64,000 bases of DNA from Gorsachius magnificus (taxonomy: Eukaryota; Chordata; Aves; Pelecaniformes; Ardeidae). This document shows positions 49,214-60,474 of this stretch, piece after piece. The translations under genes were made by a program, and so were the position numbers. Position 1 is the stretch's first letter. Each line of letters starts with the position of its first letter. Below the pieces are notes generated by a model. The model saw only the letters and a list, made by a program, of their open reading frames with translations. It had not been told where the DNA came from and did no database searches. The stretch covers positions 66,324,286 through 66,388,285 of the forward strand of contig CM067086.1 in NCBI GenBank assembly GCA_034008185.1, read 5' to 3'.

Positions 49214-49797
49214 GATCAGGATTGCACTTGCAGTTTACAGCAAACTGGTTTCTGCTGAAAGGCGGATGTGACTTTGCTGTCCTGCAAAGCCAGCCCCCAT
49301 CCCTCCTCTTTCAGTCCTGGTGGAGTCCTGAGGCGGGGAAGGCCGTGCGCTGCTCCGCAGGGCACATGTTTCCTGTCTCTTTGCTCCTGGCAGGTTTTGT
49401 CTGCAGACACTGGCTTGAGTACCCCGTAATTACATTTTTGCATTTTTTAATATAGTAACACATGGCTGGGCTTGTGGTAGAGAGCCAAGTGATGTCTTTG
49501 GGCCATGAGGACTATAAATAACCAAAGGGATCATTTTATTTGGTTATGGAAGGAAGAAAGTCTTTCTTCAGCAGCTACTGTACAAACACAGCTTTGGAGC
49601 AAATAAAGAAGGGTTCTTTTTTCTATATGTTAGGGAGATACCCATGGATGCAGCAGAACCCCCCAAAAGACAAAAAGTCTTTGAATTACATTCCTCTACA
49701 GAAGGCCTTCACACACTGTCAAGCTGTCCAAATTATAGCTTTGTTTTCATTTTAGTTGTGGCAATTATTGTGCTTTTGTTAAAAATACCATTCTGTG

Positions 49798-49920
49798 TCA
49801 ATTTTAAGCTCCCAGTAGCAAGGACTGTCTTAAAATAAATGTATGTGCAGTGCCAGGCACAATAGGCCTCATCTGTGCCCAAGACCTTGAGGCACAACTG
49901 CCATATATACAGCAAATAGC
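49798..49920 (+). repeat. MIR-type SINE 3' tail, sense
   Basis: The order 'attttaagctcccagtagca', 'aggactgtct', 'gtgcagtgccaggcacaata', 'ggcctcatctgtgcccaaga', 'ccttgaggcacaactgccat' matches the sauropsid MIR tail ('gtaagctctt…cagggactgtct', 'gtacagcacctagcacaatg', 'tgaggcctctaggtgctac'). Only the 3' half is recognisable. The short plus-strand frames ending here are not genes. Confidence 0.7.
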
Positions 49921-50089
49921 TGGTTTGTGTAACAAGATGCAGCTTTTCAGGTCTCGATCTTGGCACTATGAATCTTGAAATCCATGACTCCTCCACAGTG
50001 TGCTCCTTGGCACAGGGGCGTAAGCTGTAGCAGATTGCTCTCTGCTGTCAAGCAGCCTTCCCCACTTGTTCCCTAGCACGGCAGAAATC

Positions 50090-50389
50090 ACGAGGACGGA
50101 ACCAGTCTCTTCTCAGTGGTGTCCAGTGACAGGACAAGGGGCAATGGATACAAACTGAAGCAGAAGAGGTTTCAGTTGAACGGGAGGAAGAGCTTCTTTA
50201 CTTTGAGGGTGACAGAGCCCTGGCACAGGCTGCCCAGGGGGGCTGTGGAGTCTCCTTCTCTGGAGATACTCAAAGCTCACCTGGATGAAGTCCTGTGTAA
50301 CATGCTCTAGGAGAACCTGCTTTAGCAGGGGGGTTGGACTGGTTGAGCTCCCGTGGTCCCTTCCAACCCCTGCCATTCTGGGATTCTGT
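50090..50389 (+). repeat. CR1 LINE 3' end, about 300 bp (younger avian subfamily)
   Basis: This is the longest of the three younger CR1 copies: 'ccagtctcttctcagtggtg', 'tccagtgacaggacaagggg', 'caatggatacaaactgaagc', 'gaggaagagcttctttactt', 'gccctggcacaggctgccca', 'agtcctgtgtaacatgctct', 'gcaggggggttggactggtt', 'cccttccaacccctgccatt', ending in 'ctgggattctgt'. It contains 3' UTR and the end of the last coding part at most, 5'-truncated. It faces the antisense copy at 46618-46762. Confidence 0.95.
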
Positions 50390-51439
50390 ATTTCCCCCGC
50401 CACGGTGGTGACCCTCATCCTGCGTAGCACCCGGCTTTCCACACCCAGGCAGCCCCTGGATCTGTGCGTTGCTCTGACCAGAAATGCTGAGCAGCAGGCA
50501 GGACCAAGGCTGCGGTGCTGCCCTGCCGCCAAGGGAATTCCCCGCCAGCAGCAGCCTGATCCTTCAGCATTTCTCTGTTGGGTGGGCAGCCTTGTATCAC
50601 ACAGTGCCGGGACGCAGCCTGCTCTGAGGCCTCAGTGCAGCAGCATGGACATCATGCTAGCGAGCAGCCAGCCGTCCCCACCGCATGGCTCACCGATAAT
50701 CAAACATGCTGTGATTCCTCTGACTTGCAGAGTTTGAGTAGTGTGAACAACTACACACGAGGCTCGGGGCAGGAACATTTAGGCCTGTTATGTATAGCTT
50801 TAGTTCTGCTTTGGGATAGGATCATAGAATGTTTTGGAATAAGGCTCCCATGACCCAGTGTCTGGACCAAGTGCTGGATCTGCCATAAACAGTTTGTAGA
50901 ACTTGAACACAAGCTTCTCCTGACATAAAAGAAAGATGCTTGGAGGGATTGCAAAGGTATATTGTGCATCTGCAGAGGTTACAAACCAGAGACACCTTTT
51001 TGTGCACCACGGACTAGGATGTCTGGTGCATCTACGTATTTGTTAGTACAGATGGTAAAAGTGTAATCGGATGTAATGGGGCCATTTCTACCCCCATTTT
51101 GTGGATACTCTGACGCTGATAACAAAGCAGGTGAAGAGTATTTACCTCAGCCTTTCTCGTTTCCTTTTGGGGAATGTTTTCTCCTGCACATGATCCAACT
51201 CTTAGCATAGGTGAGTGCCCTGACCAGGAGGTTTCACTCCTAGCATGTGTGCAAGCTGCTACATTTCTGGAGGGAAGGTGCTGTTCATACAATTGCGTCG
51301 TTACAAGGAGGCTGTAGTTGCGTGATTGTCCTCAATTAGTGGTGCTGCCAGATCATCCCTAATATGTTTTTTAGATGGGCACAGCAGTGCAATGAAAGGA
51401 TCTGATAGTGTGTATGTTTTGATGTGGTGCATTGACAGC
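50390..51439. other. GC-rich then mixed unassigned sequence
   Basis: 50390-50660 is rich in GC with several CpG ('cccccgccacggtggtgacc', 'gctgcggtgctgccctgccg'). The 150-codon plus-strand frame at 50285-50737 starts inside the CR1 and resembles nothing known. Near 50822-50850 'atcatagaatgttttggaat' may be a trace of another CR1 end. No exon is supported. Confidence 0.5.
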
Positions 51440-51810
51440 AGCAGCGTCTATCATGAAGAACAACAACGACAGATTAAATAGCAGGGTGCTCCCTCTATCA
51501 CGATGGGACAGTTATGGGGAAAAAGCTCCCATTGTTTCCACGGCCATATCGACCGAGGCCTACACAAGGCCCTCTTGATTAAACGAACTGGCAGCAGAAC
51601 AGCAAGTTCTTGTTAACCATACATGCCAAAAGGCCCTAACACAAACAATCCCCATTATAAATTAGGCCTTTTACAAACAATATTTCAAGAAACTACTTGT
51701 CCATTTTCCATGCCATTATACATTTTTAGGATGATTACATGTTTCTGCTGGATAATGGCCTTTTGCCAAGGGCAAAATGGAGTTTCAATAGGACTCATTA
51801 TGAAGTGAAA
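51440..51810. promoter_or_regulatory. Candidate conserved non-coding element (strongest)
   Basis: Repeat-free sequence with unusually dense factor motifs. Two exact ACAAACAAT nonamers (51641-51649 and 51673-51681) lie 32 bases apart, about three helical turns, and resemble forkhead/SOX sites. A palindromic TTTTGCC-aag-GGCAAAA (51761-51777) contains GCCAAGGGC, fitting the AP-2 pattern GCCN3GGC. Other motifs are 'ccattataaattagg', 'gatgattacat', 'ctggataatgg', and 'ttgattaaacg'. Frames are short on both strands. The texture is that of vertebrate developmental enhancers; conservation is not shown here. Confidence 0.42.
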
Positions 51811-52424
51811 AGTTTTTCTATTCCTACCCCCTGGAAAGAAAAAGCCACTCACAGATAAAGCTTGCGATATAATTACGTTGCTTTAGATAACCAGCAACAT
51901 TACTTCCCAAATGATAAGTACTTGTTTTTATCCTTTCTTAATCTCACAGGCCTCTTGTAGTCTTTTAATAGGAAGTGGTGGCAGCTGTGAAGGCCACTTG
52001 ATCATTTGGGTCCGAGCAGAGTACAAGGCTGCCCTGCTGATAAAAGTCAAGACAGCTCCAGCTATCAGGATCGCTATTAGAGGAGGAAGTGCTGTCTGCA
52101 AGGGCAGACTATGCCAGGCACCTTTTCAATGCACTGCTAAATAACTATGTTCTATTATAAACCTTTCCCTTCCCCCTGTTCATTTTGCAGAGCTTGATCT
52201 TCCCTTGAATTAAGACGTGTTGTTCGTATCTGCAAGGGAACATGAAATGCTGAGCTTTCAGAATGGTGATGCCAGGGTTTGATCCTGCAAGAGGCTGAAT
52301 GACCACGGTAGGGGCCGAACCCTTGGATCCTGGTGCTGTGCACAGGAGTTCAATGGTGCTCAGTATCACAGAGGAGTTATGCAGCAGCTTTGTGACTGGG
52401 ATCCTGACAAAGGAAAAAAGGAGG

Positions 52425-52635
52425 GCTTGTAGTTCCAGCCTTGACCTGGGTCTCAGGAAACCTGGCTCAGTTTCCAGTCCTCCCTCTCAGAGTCCTTGGT
52501 TTTGATCAGCTGCTCACTGCCCTCTTTTCCCATTTGTTAAACGTGAATGGAGATGATTTCTCCTTTTGGCCAACTCTTAGGATTCTAGCATCTTAAGATA
52601 AAGACTGTCATCTATACAGAGTATTAGCAGGCTTT
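52425..52635 (+). repeat. MIR-type SINE, sense (diverged)
   Basis: The order 'tgtagttccagccttgacct', 'gggtctcaggaaacctggct', 'gatcagctgctcactgccct', 'cttttcccatttgttaaacg', 'tgaatggagatgatttc', 'agcatcttaagataaagact' is consistent with a worn MIR ('gtcctgggttc', 'gcaagtcactt', 'cagttccccatctgtaaaat', 'gggaataat', 'agataaa'). The head and middle are less certain than the order of the later motifs. Confidence 0.5.
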
Positions 52636-52789
52636 TGCATGTCTCAGTTGACATATTGAGATGTTACTGCACCAGAAATCCCATTTCTCTGATCTATGGC
52701 TCATGTGACCAACTTTGTTTATAAAGATGCCCACCATTCTCCTTTACATGCTTCCCCCATTGTTATTGCAGGAATTTCATCAGGACGGC

Positions 52790-53000
52790 AAAAAATAACT
52801 TGGTGACCCTGAGAACAAAAGCCCCAGTTCATTAAAATGCATTTTGAGGTTGCAAAAGCAATTTATTACACCCATATAGCAATTATTGTCAAGTTACTGA
52901 TTCCAGGATTTCATTAGTATTATTAAGAAGACAAGCCATTTACACTTTATAGTCTGAGGTCTTTAGGAACGCTAATTAGAGCTTTTCAGCACTCCTGGAA
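52790..53000. promoter_or_regulatory. Candidate conserved non-coding element
   Basis: Repeat-free block with a perfect 12-bp palindrome AAAATGCATTTT (52834-52845), 'agcaatttattacacccata', 'tagcaattattgtcaag', 'catttcattag'-like 'gatttcattagtattatta' and 'aacgctaattagagc' (homeodomain-type sites). The sequence has the AT-rich, motif-dense texture of enhancers. No open frame or splice features. Confidence 0.37.
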
Positions 53001-53044
53001 GGGAGGCAGATTTTATTGTGCAGGATCAGCTCACATTCACTAGG

Positions 53045-53100
53045 AGGGGAGCAGGGAGTTAAGTCGCTTGCCTTTGTGACAGTGAGAAGTCTGTCCTGAC
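53045..53100 (-). repeat. MIR core fragment, antisense
   Basis: 'gcagggagttaagtcgcttg' followed by 'cctttgtgacagtgagaagt' and 'ctgtcctgac' is the reverse complement of the MIR core ('gtgaccttgggcaagtcact'). Only some 55 bases are readable. Confidence 0.5.
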
Positions 53101-54599
53101 AGATAAGGAGTTAGGGGACTCCCCCTTGGCTCTTTTGCCTAGTTCATCTCCCTTGGCTTATCCAAGGAGCCAGTCTCTTGGCTCCCTTGGAAGAGCAGAG
53201 AAGGCGGCACCTCCAGGTGGCAGCTCAACCTCCTGAACATCCACACTTCCACTCACTAAAATCAATTTTCAAGGACCCTAAACTGAGGTGATGCTGGCAT
53301 GTTACTAAAGTTAGATGAGGTGAAGCTGAGCGGAGGCCACCTCACCCTAATTCTGCTTCCCTAGCTGTGGGGAGCCAGGAGAGCTGAGAGGAGGAGTCAC
53401 TCTGGGGGAGGTATGTGCTATCCAAACCCAGGGTGGGCATGGGAGCTTGAGTGAGATATGGAGGAGTGGGAAAGGGAAAGGGAAAGGTGGTCCTTGGATT
53501 TAGATGGTGGGATGTATCTCTCATGCTGCCACAGTGGTCTTGTATGAGATGAGATGCTTTTATTGCCCTTTTGGCTGGAAGCTCTAAAGACATGTTTTTC
53601 TGTTTCTGGATACTTATCTGAGCTCCATCTGAGCTGCAGGTGATCTTAGTGCTCCAAACTCTATACATGACAAATGCTGTAAAAGGCAAAGTACTTTGAA
53701 ATCTCATGCTCTGGACATGCAATGGTTTTGACCTGTGGTGATGTTGTCCTCTCCTTTCCCTGCTCAAGAGGGGAATCTATCTCCTTACAGCACAGAGGAG
53801 TCAGAGACACAAAAATCTCATGTGAAATTAGCATGATGGGTCAGAGAAAAAGAAGCCAATGAGAGTTTGACAGGTGGGTGTTCGATGGGCATGCAAGGAA
53901 GTACACGACCTAAGCAATTCTTGTGCTCTGTGCATTACAGACGAAAGAGGATGAGTAGTCATAGACAGTTCAAACAGACAGGGGAGCTGAAAGCTCGTTG
54001 TGGGAAGTTGGCTTTTAGTCTTTTTTACAACATAAGTGTGTTTTATTTAATTGTATTATAAAGGTGTGTATATTAACAGTAAGCATTTATGCTTATTTAG
54101 GAAAATAAAAGAGGTAAACCCATATATATAAAAAATGAAATGCATGCCTGGTGGGGTATGCCTCTTGGATCATGAAATCTAGTTCTCTCATCCTGTAGGC
54201 ACAGTCACTGCAAGGTCTGGGTCACAGAGGTGTCTGCCCGGGTGCTCTGTGGAGGGGAGTGCAAACAGGGGCAATCACACCCAGGCACTGCCAGCTCCTG
54301 CCACCTCTTGTAGGCAGACTGACACACCAAGTGGCAGCAGGTCACTGTCAAGGGCCTGTTAGCTGCCAAGGGAGTGCCAGAAGATACTCAGGGAGGGTGT
54401 CCCATGCGGTGAGTGTTACCACAACCTTGTGCAGCCAAGTCACATAATCCTTCTAGATTTACCGAGCTCCGCCTGAAAGTGCCATAGTCATCAGAGAGGA
54501 AGGAGTCTGCAGGACAGACTCAGGCCTGCATGGTTTGGCAGATCACACTTTTAGGCAGCCCTGATAAAAGCAGCCATGCTGCAGGCATGGTGCTGTGCT
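53101..54599. other. Unassigned non-coding sequence with a GGGAAA repeat
   Basis: A triplicated GGGAAA lies at 53468-53485. The 141-codon minus-strand frame at 53342-53767 crosses it and has no recognisable domain. The rest shows no exon or repeat family. Confidence 0.5.
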
Positions 54600-54700
54600 C
54601 CCCGAAAGGCTGTTAAATGCATTAGTCATTAGACATTTAATTACCTTTTCACCTAGGACTAGCTGACCTCTAATGACCAATATTTGTGTTCAGAAGAACA
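54600..54700. promoter_or_regulatory. Small homeodomain-motif cluster, candidate element
   Basis: 'aaatgcattagtcattagac', 'atttaattacc' with TAATTA at 54638-54643, and an inverted copy pair GTCATTAG (54625-54632) and CTAATGAC (54670-54677) give four homeodomain-type cores within 60 bases. A MIR starts shortly after. Regulatory function is inferred only. Confidence 0.3.
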
Positions 54701-54724
54701 GGGATGAATTGAAACAAGCACTGA

Positions 54725-54800
54725 GAAAGTCTAACGGCAAGTGACTTCTTGCCTGAGGTCATGCAGGAAGTCTGTGGCAGAAACCTCCTCTGCCATAAAC
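54725..54800 (-). repeat. MIR core fragment, antisense
   Basis: 'ggcaagtgacttcttgcctg', 'aggtcatgcaggaagtctgt' and 'ggcagaaacctcc' form the reverse complement of the MIR core ('acagacttcctg…gtgaccttgggcaagtcact'). Confidence 0.65.
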
Positions 54801-57800
54801 CCAAAGCTGTTCCTTGCTGCTGGAGTCACACTTCAGCTCCAGTGATTGTTCTCCGTGTCCCAGGCTGTGTGCATGAGGATAAGTGAGATGGAGGAAATCC
54901 TTTCACAGTCCTGGGAATGGGGGGCTTGATCCCCTGCCCCTGGAGATGGTGGAAAGATTCATTGTCTTCTGCGAACTTGGCATGGAGCCGTGGTGAGGCT
55001 CTCCGGCAGAGCACGTGGGGAAACTGCAGGCCAGAGGGAGGGCCCGTGGCTGGAAAATTTCCCGAGATAATGGAAGAAGGAGAAAGGAGAAGCACCGCTG
55101 CCTGGGTCAAGAACAGCCCTTTCTGTTCTAACAGCTGCCTCCAGGGCATCACAGCTACACACTTCTGATGCGGGGCTCTGTTTTGCTCCGTAGAACAAAG
55201 TGAACTACATAGAAACCCTGACCCAGAACTTGTGCATGGAGACCCTTTTGGCATGGAAAAAATGAAGAGAGTCCAGGAGGACACTCCAGGAATTCAGGTG
55301 TATAGATATTACACTGAAAAGACCAGGGTACTCTCTCCCAATTAGTCGCCTGAGCCAGATGGTAGAAAGGAGGAGGATATTACTAGAAAAATAAGCTTTA
55401 TCGGGGTGGGGGGGCAAGAAAAACTGAATAGAAAACAGATTGCTTCAAGGCACTTGAATTCTCTGCCCTTTTTTGGTGTCAAAATTACCTAAGGCATGTT
55501 GACAAACTAAGAAAAGCTTAGGAAACCAAACAAATAATAAACCCTGATAACCAGCAAGCTCCCCAAAGACCCTGCGTGCCTCAGGAAGGGGAATTCCAGT
55601 GAAAATCACCACATTTTCAAACTGCTGGTTTTAGTGTTAATCTTCTGGAGCTGTTTTTTAAACAAGGTCTGCAGCAGCTTGTGTAGCCAGCTGAGCAGAT
55701 GATGTGAATAAAAGAAATGAGCCACAGATCAAAAAAGTCTACATGGTTTGGCTTTTAATTTTACCTCTTCGTCTTTTACCCAGATGTGGTTGTGGGTAGG
55801 TATTGGCCAAGAAATTGCAGGTGGCATGGCTATCTTGCTATTTACTGTGCGATGATGCTGCTACCAGCTATTCAATAATAGGAAATGACTAATGATGTGG
55901 TGGAAATTATGAACCAGGATTAATAAAACTTGAAAAGGAACAGTCTGGTCTGTTTGATCCTCTGAAGAGGAAGTCTGTCTGTGTACAAGTCTTTTCCCTG
56001 AGGTGATGTTCTTATTAGTCTGATCTGTGTAAGGAGCAAAGGGAACAGAGTTTGGAAGTGGCTTAAAAAGAAGACAGTAAAAGAGGACATGAAGTATTGT
56101 TGAAAAACATCCCTGGGTGACAGGCTGCTTTCTAATGCTGCCTTGCAGGAGGGTGGTGGTAAGTCACAGGAAGGCAGCTCCAGTCTGTGTATTGCTTGCA
56201 AGTGAAAAGGAATTTCTTGGAGAGCTGCATTTGACTCAGGTCCGATTTTGCTGCTCTTTCTCCTGCCAAATCCTCCTTGAGTCATTTTGCCTGATGAGGG
56301 ACTACAGTGCCGGGCTACTTGCAGCGCCGCTGAGCCTTGTGAACAGGAGGTGCCATCTTCTGAGTGCCGCAGTGGTGGCGTGAGTCATTTCTTGGTGGAG
56401 AGCTGGAGGCAGACTGCCCTTCATGGGGCTGTTGCAGGTGCTGTGATTTGAAAGCAAAAAAAGTGGCCTTAAAAATCAGGGCCAAGAAAAAGAAGTGGAG
56501 GGCCTGAATGGAGTAAAATTCTGAACCGAGCCTAATGGAAGAGGTTTCTGGACATATATCCTAGAATGAGTGCGTAAATCCTGATGAACTGGAGTTTCCC
56601 CAAGTAAAACCACCACCATCCAAGATAGCACCAAGATGGAAATATGTTTGATGTGGCATGGCTGACAGCTAGGCCACGTGGTGGATTCCAGGTTGTTATC
56701 ACAAACCAACAGCCCTTTGCCCCCGTGTCTAATAGCTGTGCAGCAGAGGTGCTAGATCTGTCTGCAGGTCTGTAACTGACAGGGCAGTGTGGCACGGTAG
56801 GAGAAGTGCAGAGCCACACAAGTCATGGTAGTGAGGATATAAGGGAGCTCTGGAATAGAGGCTGGGGAAGCTGGCCTCCCCTAAGCCCCTTTCCATTTCC
56901 CAGAGAGGAGCCTTGGGTCTTCTTTTTCTTGTGGGAGATTATCTGTTTCCTAGGTTCCTTGATGTAACAAATTCCCATGACTGCATTGGTGAGCTGCCGG
57001 TGATCTCTTCTGCTCTTCCTGAGGCAGGTCAGAGTTGTAGCTATTGCTCTTTTCCTAGGGGACCGAAGTTGGTTCAGTAGGGTACTGAGTAATGATATTG
57101 AGTGGCCTGTAACGTTTGATAATGTGTGAAGGACATGCTCTCCTGAAATAGGTGGTGCTGTGCGGTTGGCTGAGATTGCAGAGATGTGAGTTCAGTGCGA
57201 TCCTATCTAGTCTACCAAAAACGGTGCCAGAATTTGACGATCTTAAATGTCCAACAGTATTTCTTTGCTTTAGTTCCCCTTGACTTTACCAATGTTTGAA
57301 CCTGTTTGTTTGGTGTGAGAGAAACATGGTAAAAAGGCCTCTAGCCTGGCAAGTGGAAACATGGGCAAAGCTGGTGGCTTTCATTTAAACTTGCTGATAT
57401 CAGGATTGTATTGGATTGAATTGGAGAGAGGAGCTCGGGGGAGGCAGGAGGAGTGAGAGCACGAGGGAAGGGATGAATTGGAAAGTGAGAATTGACTGCT
57501 GTCCCCTTGCCCCCAGGGGAGCTCTCGTTTTGGTACACGCTGGTGCTGAAGCATGGCCCGCAACCCAGACCCAATCTACTAATCTTGTATGGGGCTCACT
57601 CCCTGCTCTCCTTTTTCCAAGGTTAGTTTGAGAGAGAAAGTGAGTTTCAGCCTCTTATCTGTCATTATAGCAGTTCATTTCTTGCTGGCATTTTCTGTGT
57701 AGTCCCCCAAGTCTCTCCCTTGGCATGCATCAGGCATAAAATATGGTCCATGTAACCAAAACTCAGGCCATTTAAAGAGAGCATGACCAATTTCAGGGGA

Positions 57801-58069
57801 GGATCTTGCACGCTCTGAGTCACAGGATGGCAGCTGCATGCTCATCCTATCCTGCCTGACAGAAAACATCTTTCTGTTGGTAACACGATGCAAACATGTC
57901 ATGGTGGCCATGATCATTGGTGAGGTGGGGCCATGCAGCTACCGAGTGTGTCCATGAGGCACTAATGCAGCCTGCATTGGAAAAAGACAACAGTGATTTT
58001 TTGGTTTTTTGAATGGCACTGTGAGCACTCAGAGCTTTAACTTCATCGTAGCCTTCAAGTTCAGTAAGT
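54801..58069. other. Long unassigned non-coding stretch
   Basis: The longest open frame is 152 codons on the minus strand (54826-55284), with an 83-codon frame open on the opposite strand; its peptide resembles nothing I know. A short G run (about 55405-55413) and purine-rich 57420-57490 are the only low-complexity features. No exon or repeat family is recognised. Confidence 0.5.
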
Positions 58070-58130
58070 TAGCGTAAATCAGTTGGATCCACTCTAGTTT
58101 CATTTATAGCAGCTGAGGCTCTGGCTTCAG
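58070..58130 (+). repeat. Ancient 'ttacaccagctg' repeat fragment
   Basis: 'agcgtaaatcagttggatcc', 'actctagtttcatttatagc', 'agctgaggctctggcttcag' follows the same old repeat as 16535-16605 and 17281-17355, ending in the 'cagctgaggatctgg'-type signature. Confidence 0.55.
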
Positions 58131-58353
58131 TCGCATCTGGTTCATCAGTCCAGACAGAGCAGTCATTACCTGGTATTGGGAGCTCAGGCCTTTTAAAGGA
58201 ATGGACATTTGGTTGCGTATCAGTGTGTGTGTGTAGGACAAGCTGCCCCGCAGATTTCAGTGTTCAGGGTTTGCTGCTCAGGCTAATGGACAAGCAGTCC
58301 CTCATGTTGCTGTGTGAATTTGAGCCCCAGAGGAGTGCAGGTAGCCCCGAAGT

Positions 58354-58432
58354 AGAATCATAGTATCATTTAGGTTGGAAAAGACCTTTAAGATCATCAA
58401 GCCCAACCATACCTGTCCACCACTAAACCATA
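58354..58432 (-). repeat. CR1 LINE 3' end, different avian subfamily
   Basis: 'agaatcatagtatcatttag', 'gttggaaaagacctttaaga', 'tcatcaagcccaaccatacc', 'tgtccaccactaaaccat' is the antisense end of a second common avian CR1 group, distinguished by 'aaagacctttaagatcatc'. It is truncated to about 80 bp and quite well preserved. Confidence 0.92.
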
Positions 58433-60474
58433 GAATCAAAGTAGCGGGGTCATTTGTGACAGGCTCTATGCTCCTCCTCTCCCATCTCTTGTGTTGTCTC
58501 CTAGTTCTTTTCCCCATGCCAGCTTTCTTTTTCTCACTCCTCCTCTGGCTTCCTCTTATTCTTTCAAATAATTCATGTTTTAAAGTGAAACTGAGCTATG
58601 CAACTGGTTTTATATTTATAAATTCTGTTGGGCTGACCCTTTCCTTACCTCTGAGCTGGTATTTTTAAAAGCCCCATTGTTTCCCGCTGCTTCAGAAGGT
58701 TAAAAGTCCAATCTCATTACAAATGCCGTGCATATGTTGTTGTTTAGTATTATATCAGTGCATTACCTAAAACTACACAGCCAATCATAACTCTGATGGA
58801 CTGTGTCCCGTGTCATCATACGGGTGGGATGGAGGCACTGATGTTTTTCAAAGACATTAAATCCCAGTCCCTGCTTTGAGGGAAGATCTGAGGATCTTCC
58901 CTTTGTCCTTTCGGTATCATAAAGCATTTTCACTCTCTGCTTGGGCAATACAAAGAAACATTCAGGGCTTGAAATCCCATAATCAGCTTTGATCATGCTG
59001 CTTTTGGGAAAGTAAGGACAGATGACTTTGTCTTGGTGGAATGTTCCTCCCTGCGAATGCTTTTGAAGTTCTTTTTCTTATTATTTCCCTCTTGATTTAA
59101 ACCAACCTACTAGATTTTTGTTGCTGTTGTCTTATTCATAAGCTATGCACTAAGTTGCTCTTTTTCTCCATTCTTTTGCCCAAAGAAGATTTTCCTGGCA
59201 CCAAGTTTTTTATCTACTAAGGTGAACAGAAACCTGCCTAATACTTTGATCAAATTAAATTTGTAGTGTCACCTGCACCTTTTTCTAATTCATTGATAGG
59301 AGTTCTGAATCTTTAGTATCAAAAGACTTCGCTTGTGTTCAGAATGGACCTGGTCTTGTCACGCTTAAGTAACAATTGTATCTAGGCCAGCATATTTAAA
59401 ATACACTGTCACTGGTCCCCAGAAAGAAAGTAAATGGTCAGTCCTTGATTGTGGGAGCCTATTGCAGCTTAGTATAAGCCAGAAGGAATGAATATAATGC
59501 CCTGACCCCATTGCTGTTGATATTTGGCTACAGGAGATTCAAGCCCAAAGACTGTCTGCGTTGGGTGAATCTTACCCCCAAAGGTAATGCTAAAGGTGAG
59601 GTTCTCACATACAGCCTTGGCATCAATTTTGTATGCGGTAATAATAGTAATAACATCCACAAAAGCAGCCTAGGCTCAGCAGTTCTTTCCATAGAACAGA
59701 AATATTTGCAGAACAGTGTTCACTCTTTGCAGAAACAGATGCTCAAGATATTTGTTTTTCTTCTTTTTGCTCTAAGCTAGATGAATATAATGTTCTCTTG
59801 AGTAGTAAAAGACTGGTTTTGTATCTCACGGTCACGTTTCAGTATCAGCAAATATTTTAGATATGAGTTAAGAGAGGTACCCCACTGACAGAAGAAGGCT
59901 GGCGGAGCTTGTAGCATCACATCGTAAATTCCCTCTTCTGCTATGAAAATGTAATAAAATATGTGGCACGGCAGATTTACAATGACAATGCTGCTGCTGT
60001 GTTAAGGCAACTATTTCATATCTTTGTTTTAAAACACAGCTTTTACTGTACTACACACAATGGGCACTTCCTCCAAGAAACAATGCCTACAAGCTTTGCA
60101 TGAAGTCAAATATGATCTCAGCGACTCTTCATCAACTTGTTACACTGTTATCTCTCTGCTGCTAATAAATTTTAGGAGCAAAAGTTTATATGCAAATGTT
60201 TTATTTCAGCTATCGTTATACGTAGCTTATCGTGAGCCTGGTAGTGCCCCCACCCAGTTACATCATCCTTGGAAAAATTTAGTTCAATATGTCTTTTATA
60301 GTCTTACTGCAATGTTGTATTTGCAAGCCTGACCACACACGTGTAATGGGCTTCCCAGCTAGCTACAGCCTGATCCATTCGGGTGATGCAAGTAGGCAGG
60401 GTCTTGCTTGCCTGGGGAGCTGTATCAGCTCAGGTTGATTCTGTATAGGATGGTGGTAGCATGGACCAGGATAC
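58433..60474. other. Unassigned non-coding sequence
   Basis: AT-rich sequence with scattered short frames (up to 97 codons, plus 58375-58668, which starts inside the CR1). No exon or family is recognised. Confidence 0.5.

Noticed and set aside
50820..50850. Possible additional CR1 end ('atcatagaatgttttggaat')
   Set aside because: Only the first few bases fit and the following sequence does not continue as CR1.
53342..53767. 141-codon minus-strand open frame
   Set aside because: Runs through a GGGAAA simple repeat and encodes a proline/phenylalanine-rich stretch there; no domain or homologue recognised.
54826..55284. 152-codon minus-strand open frame
   Set aside because: No recognised domain, an overlapping open frame on the other strand, and no exon or promoter signals; GC-richer DNA gives longer chance frames.
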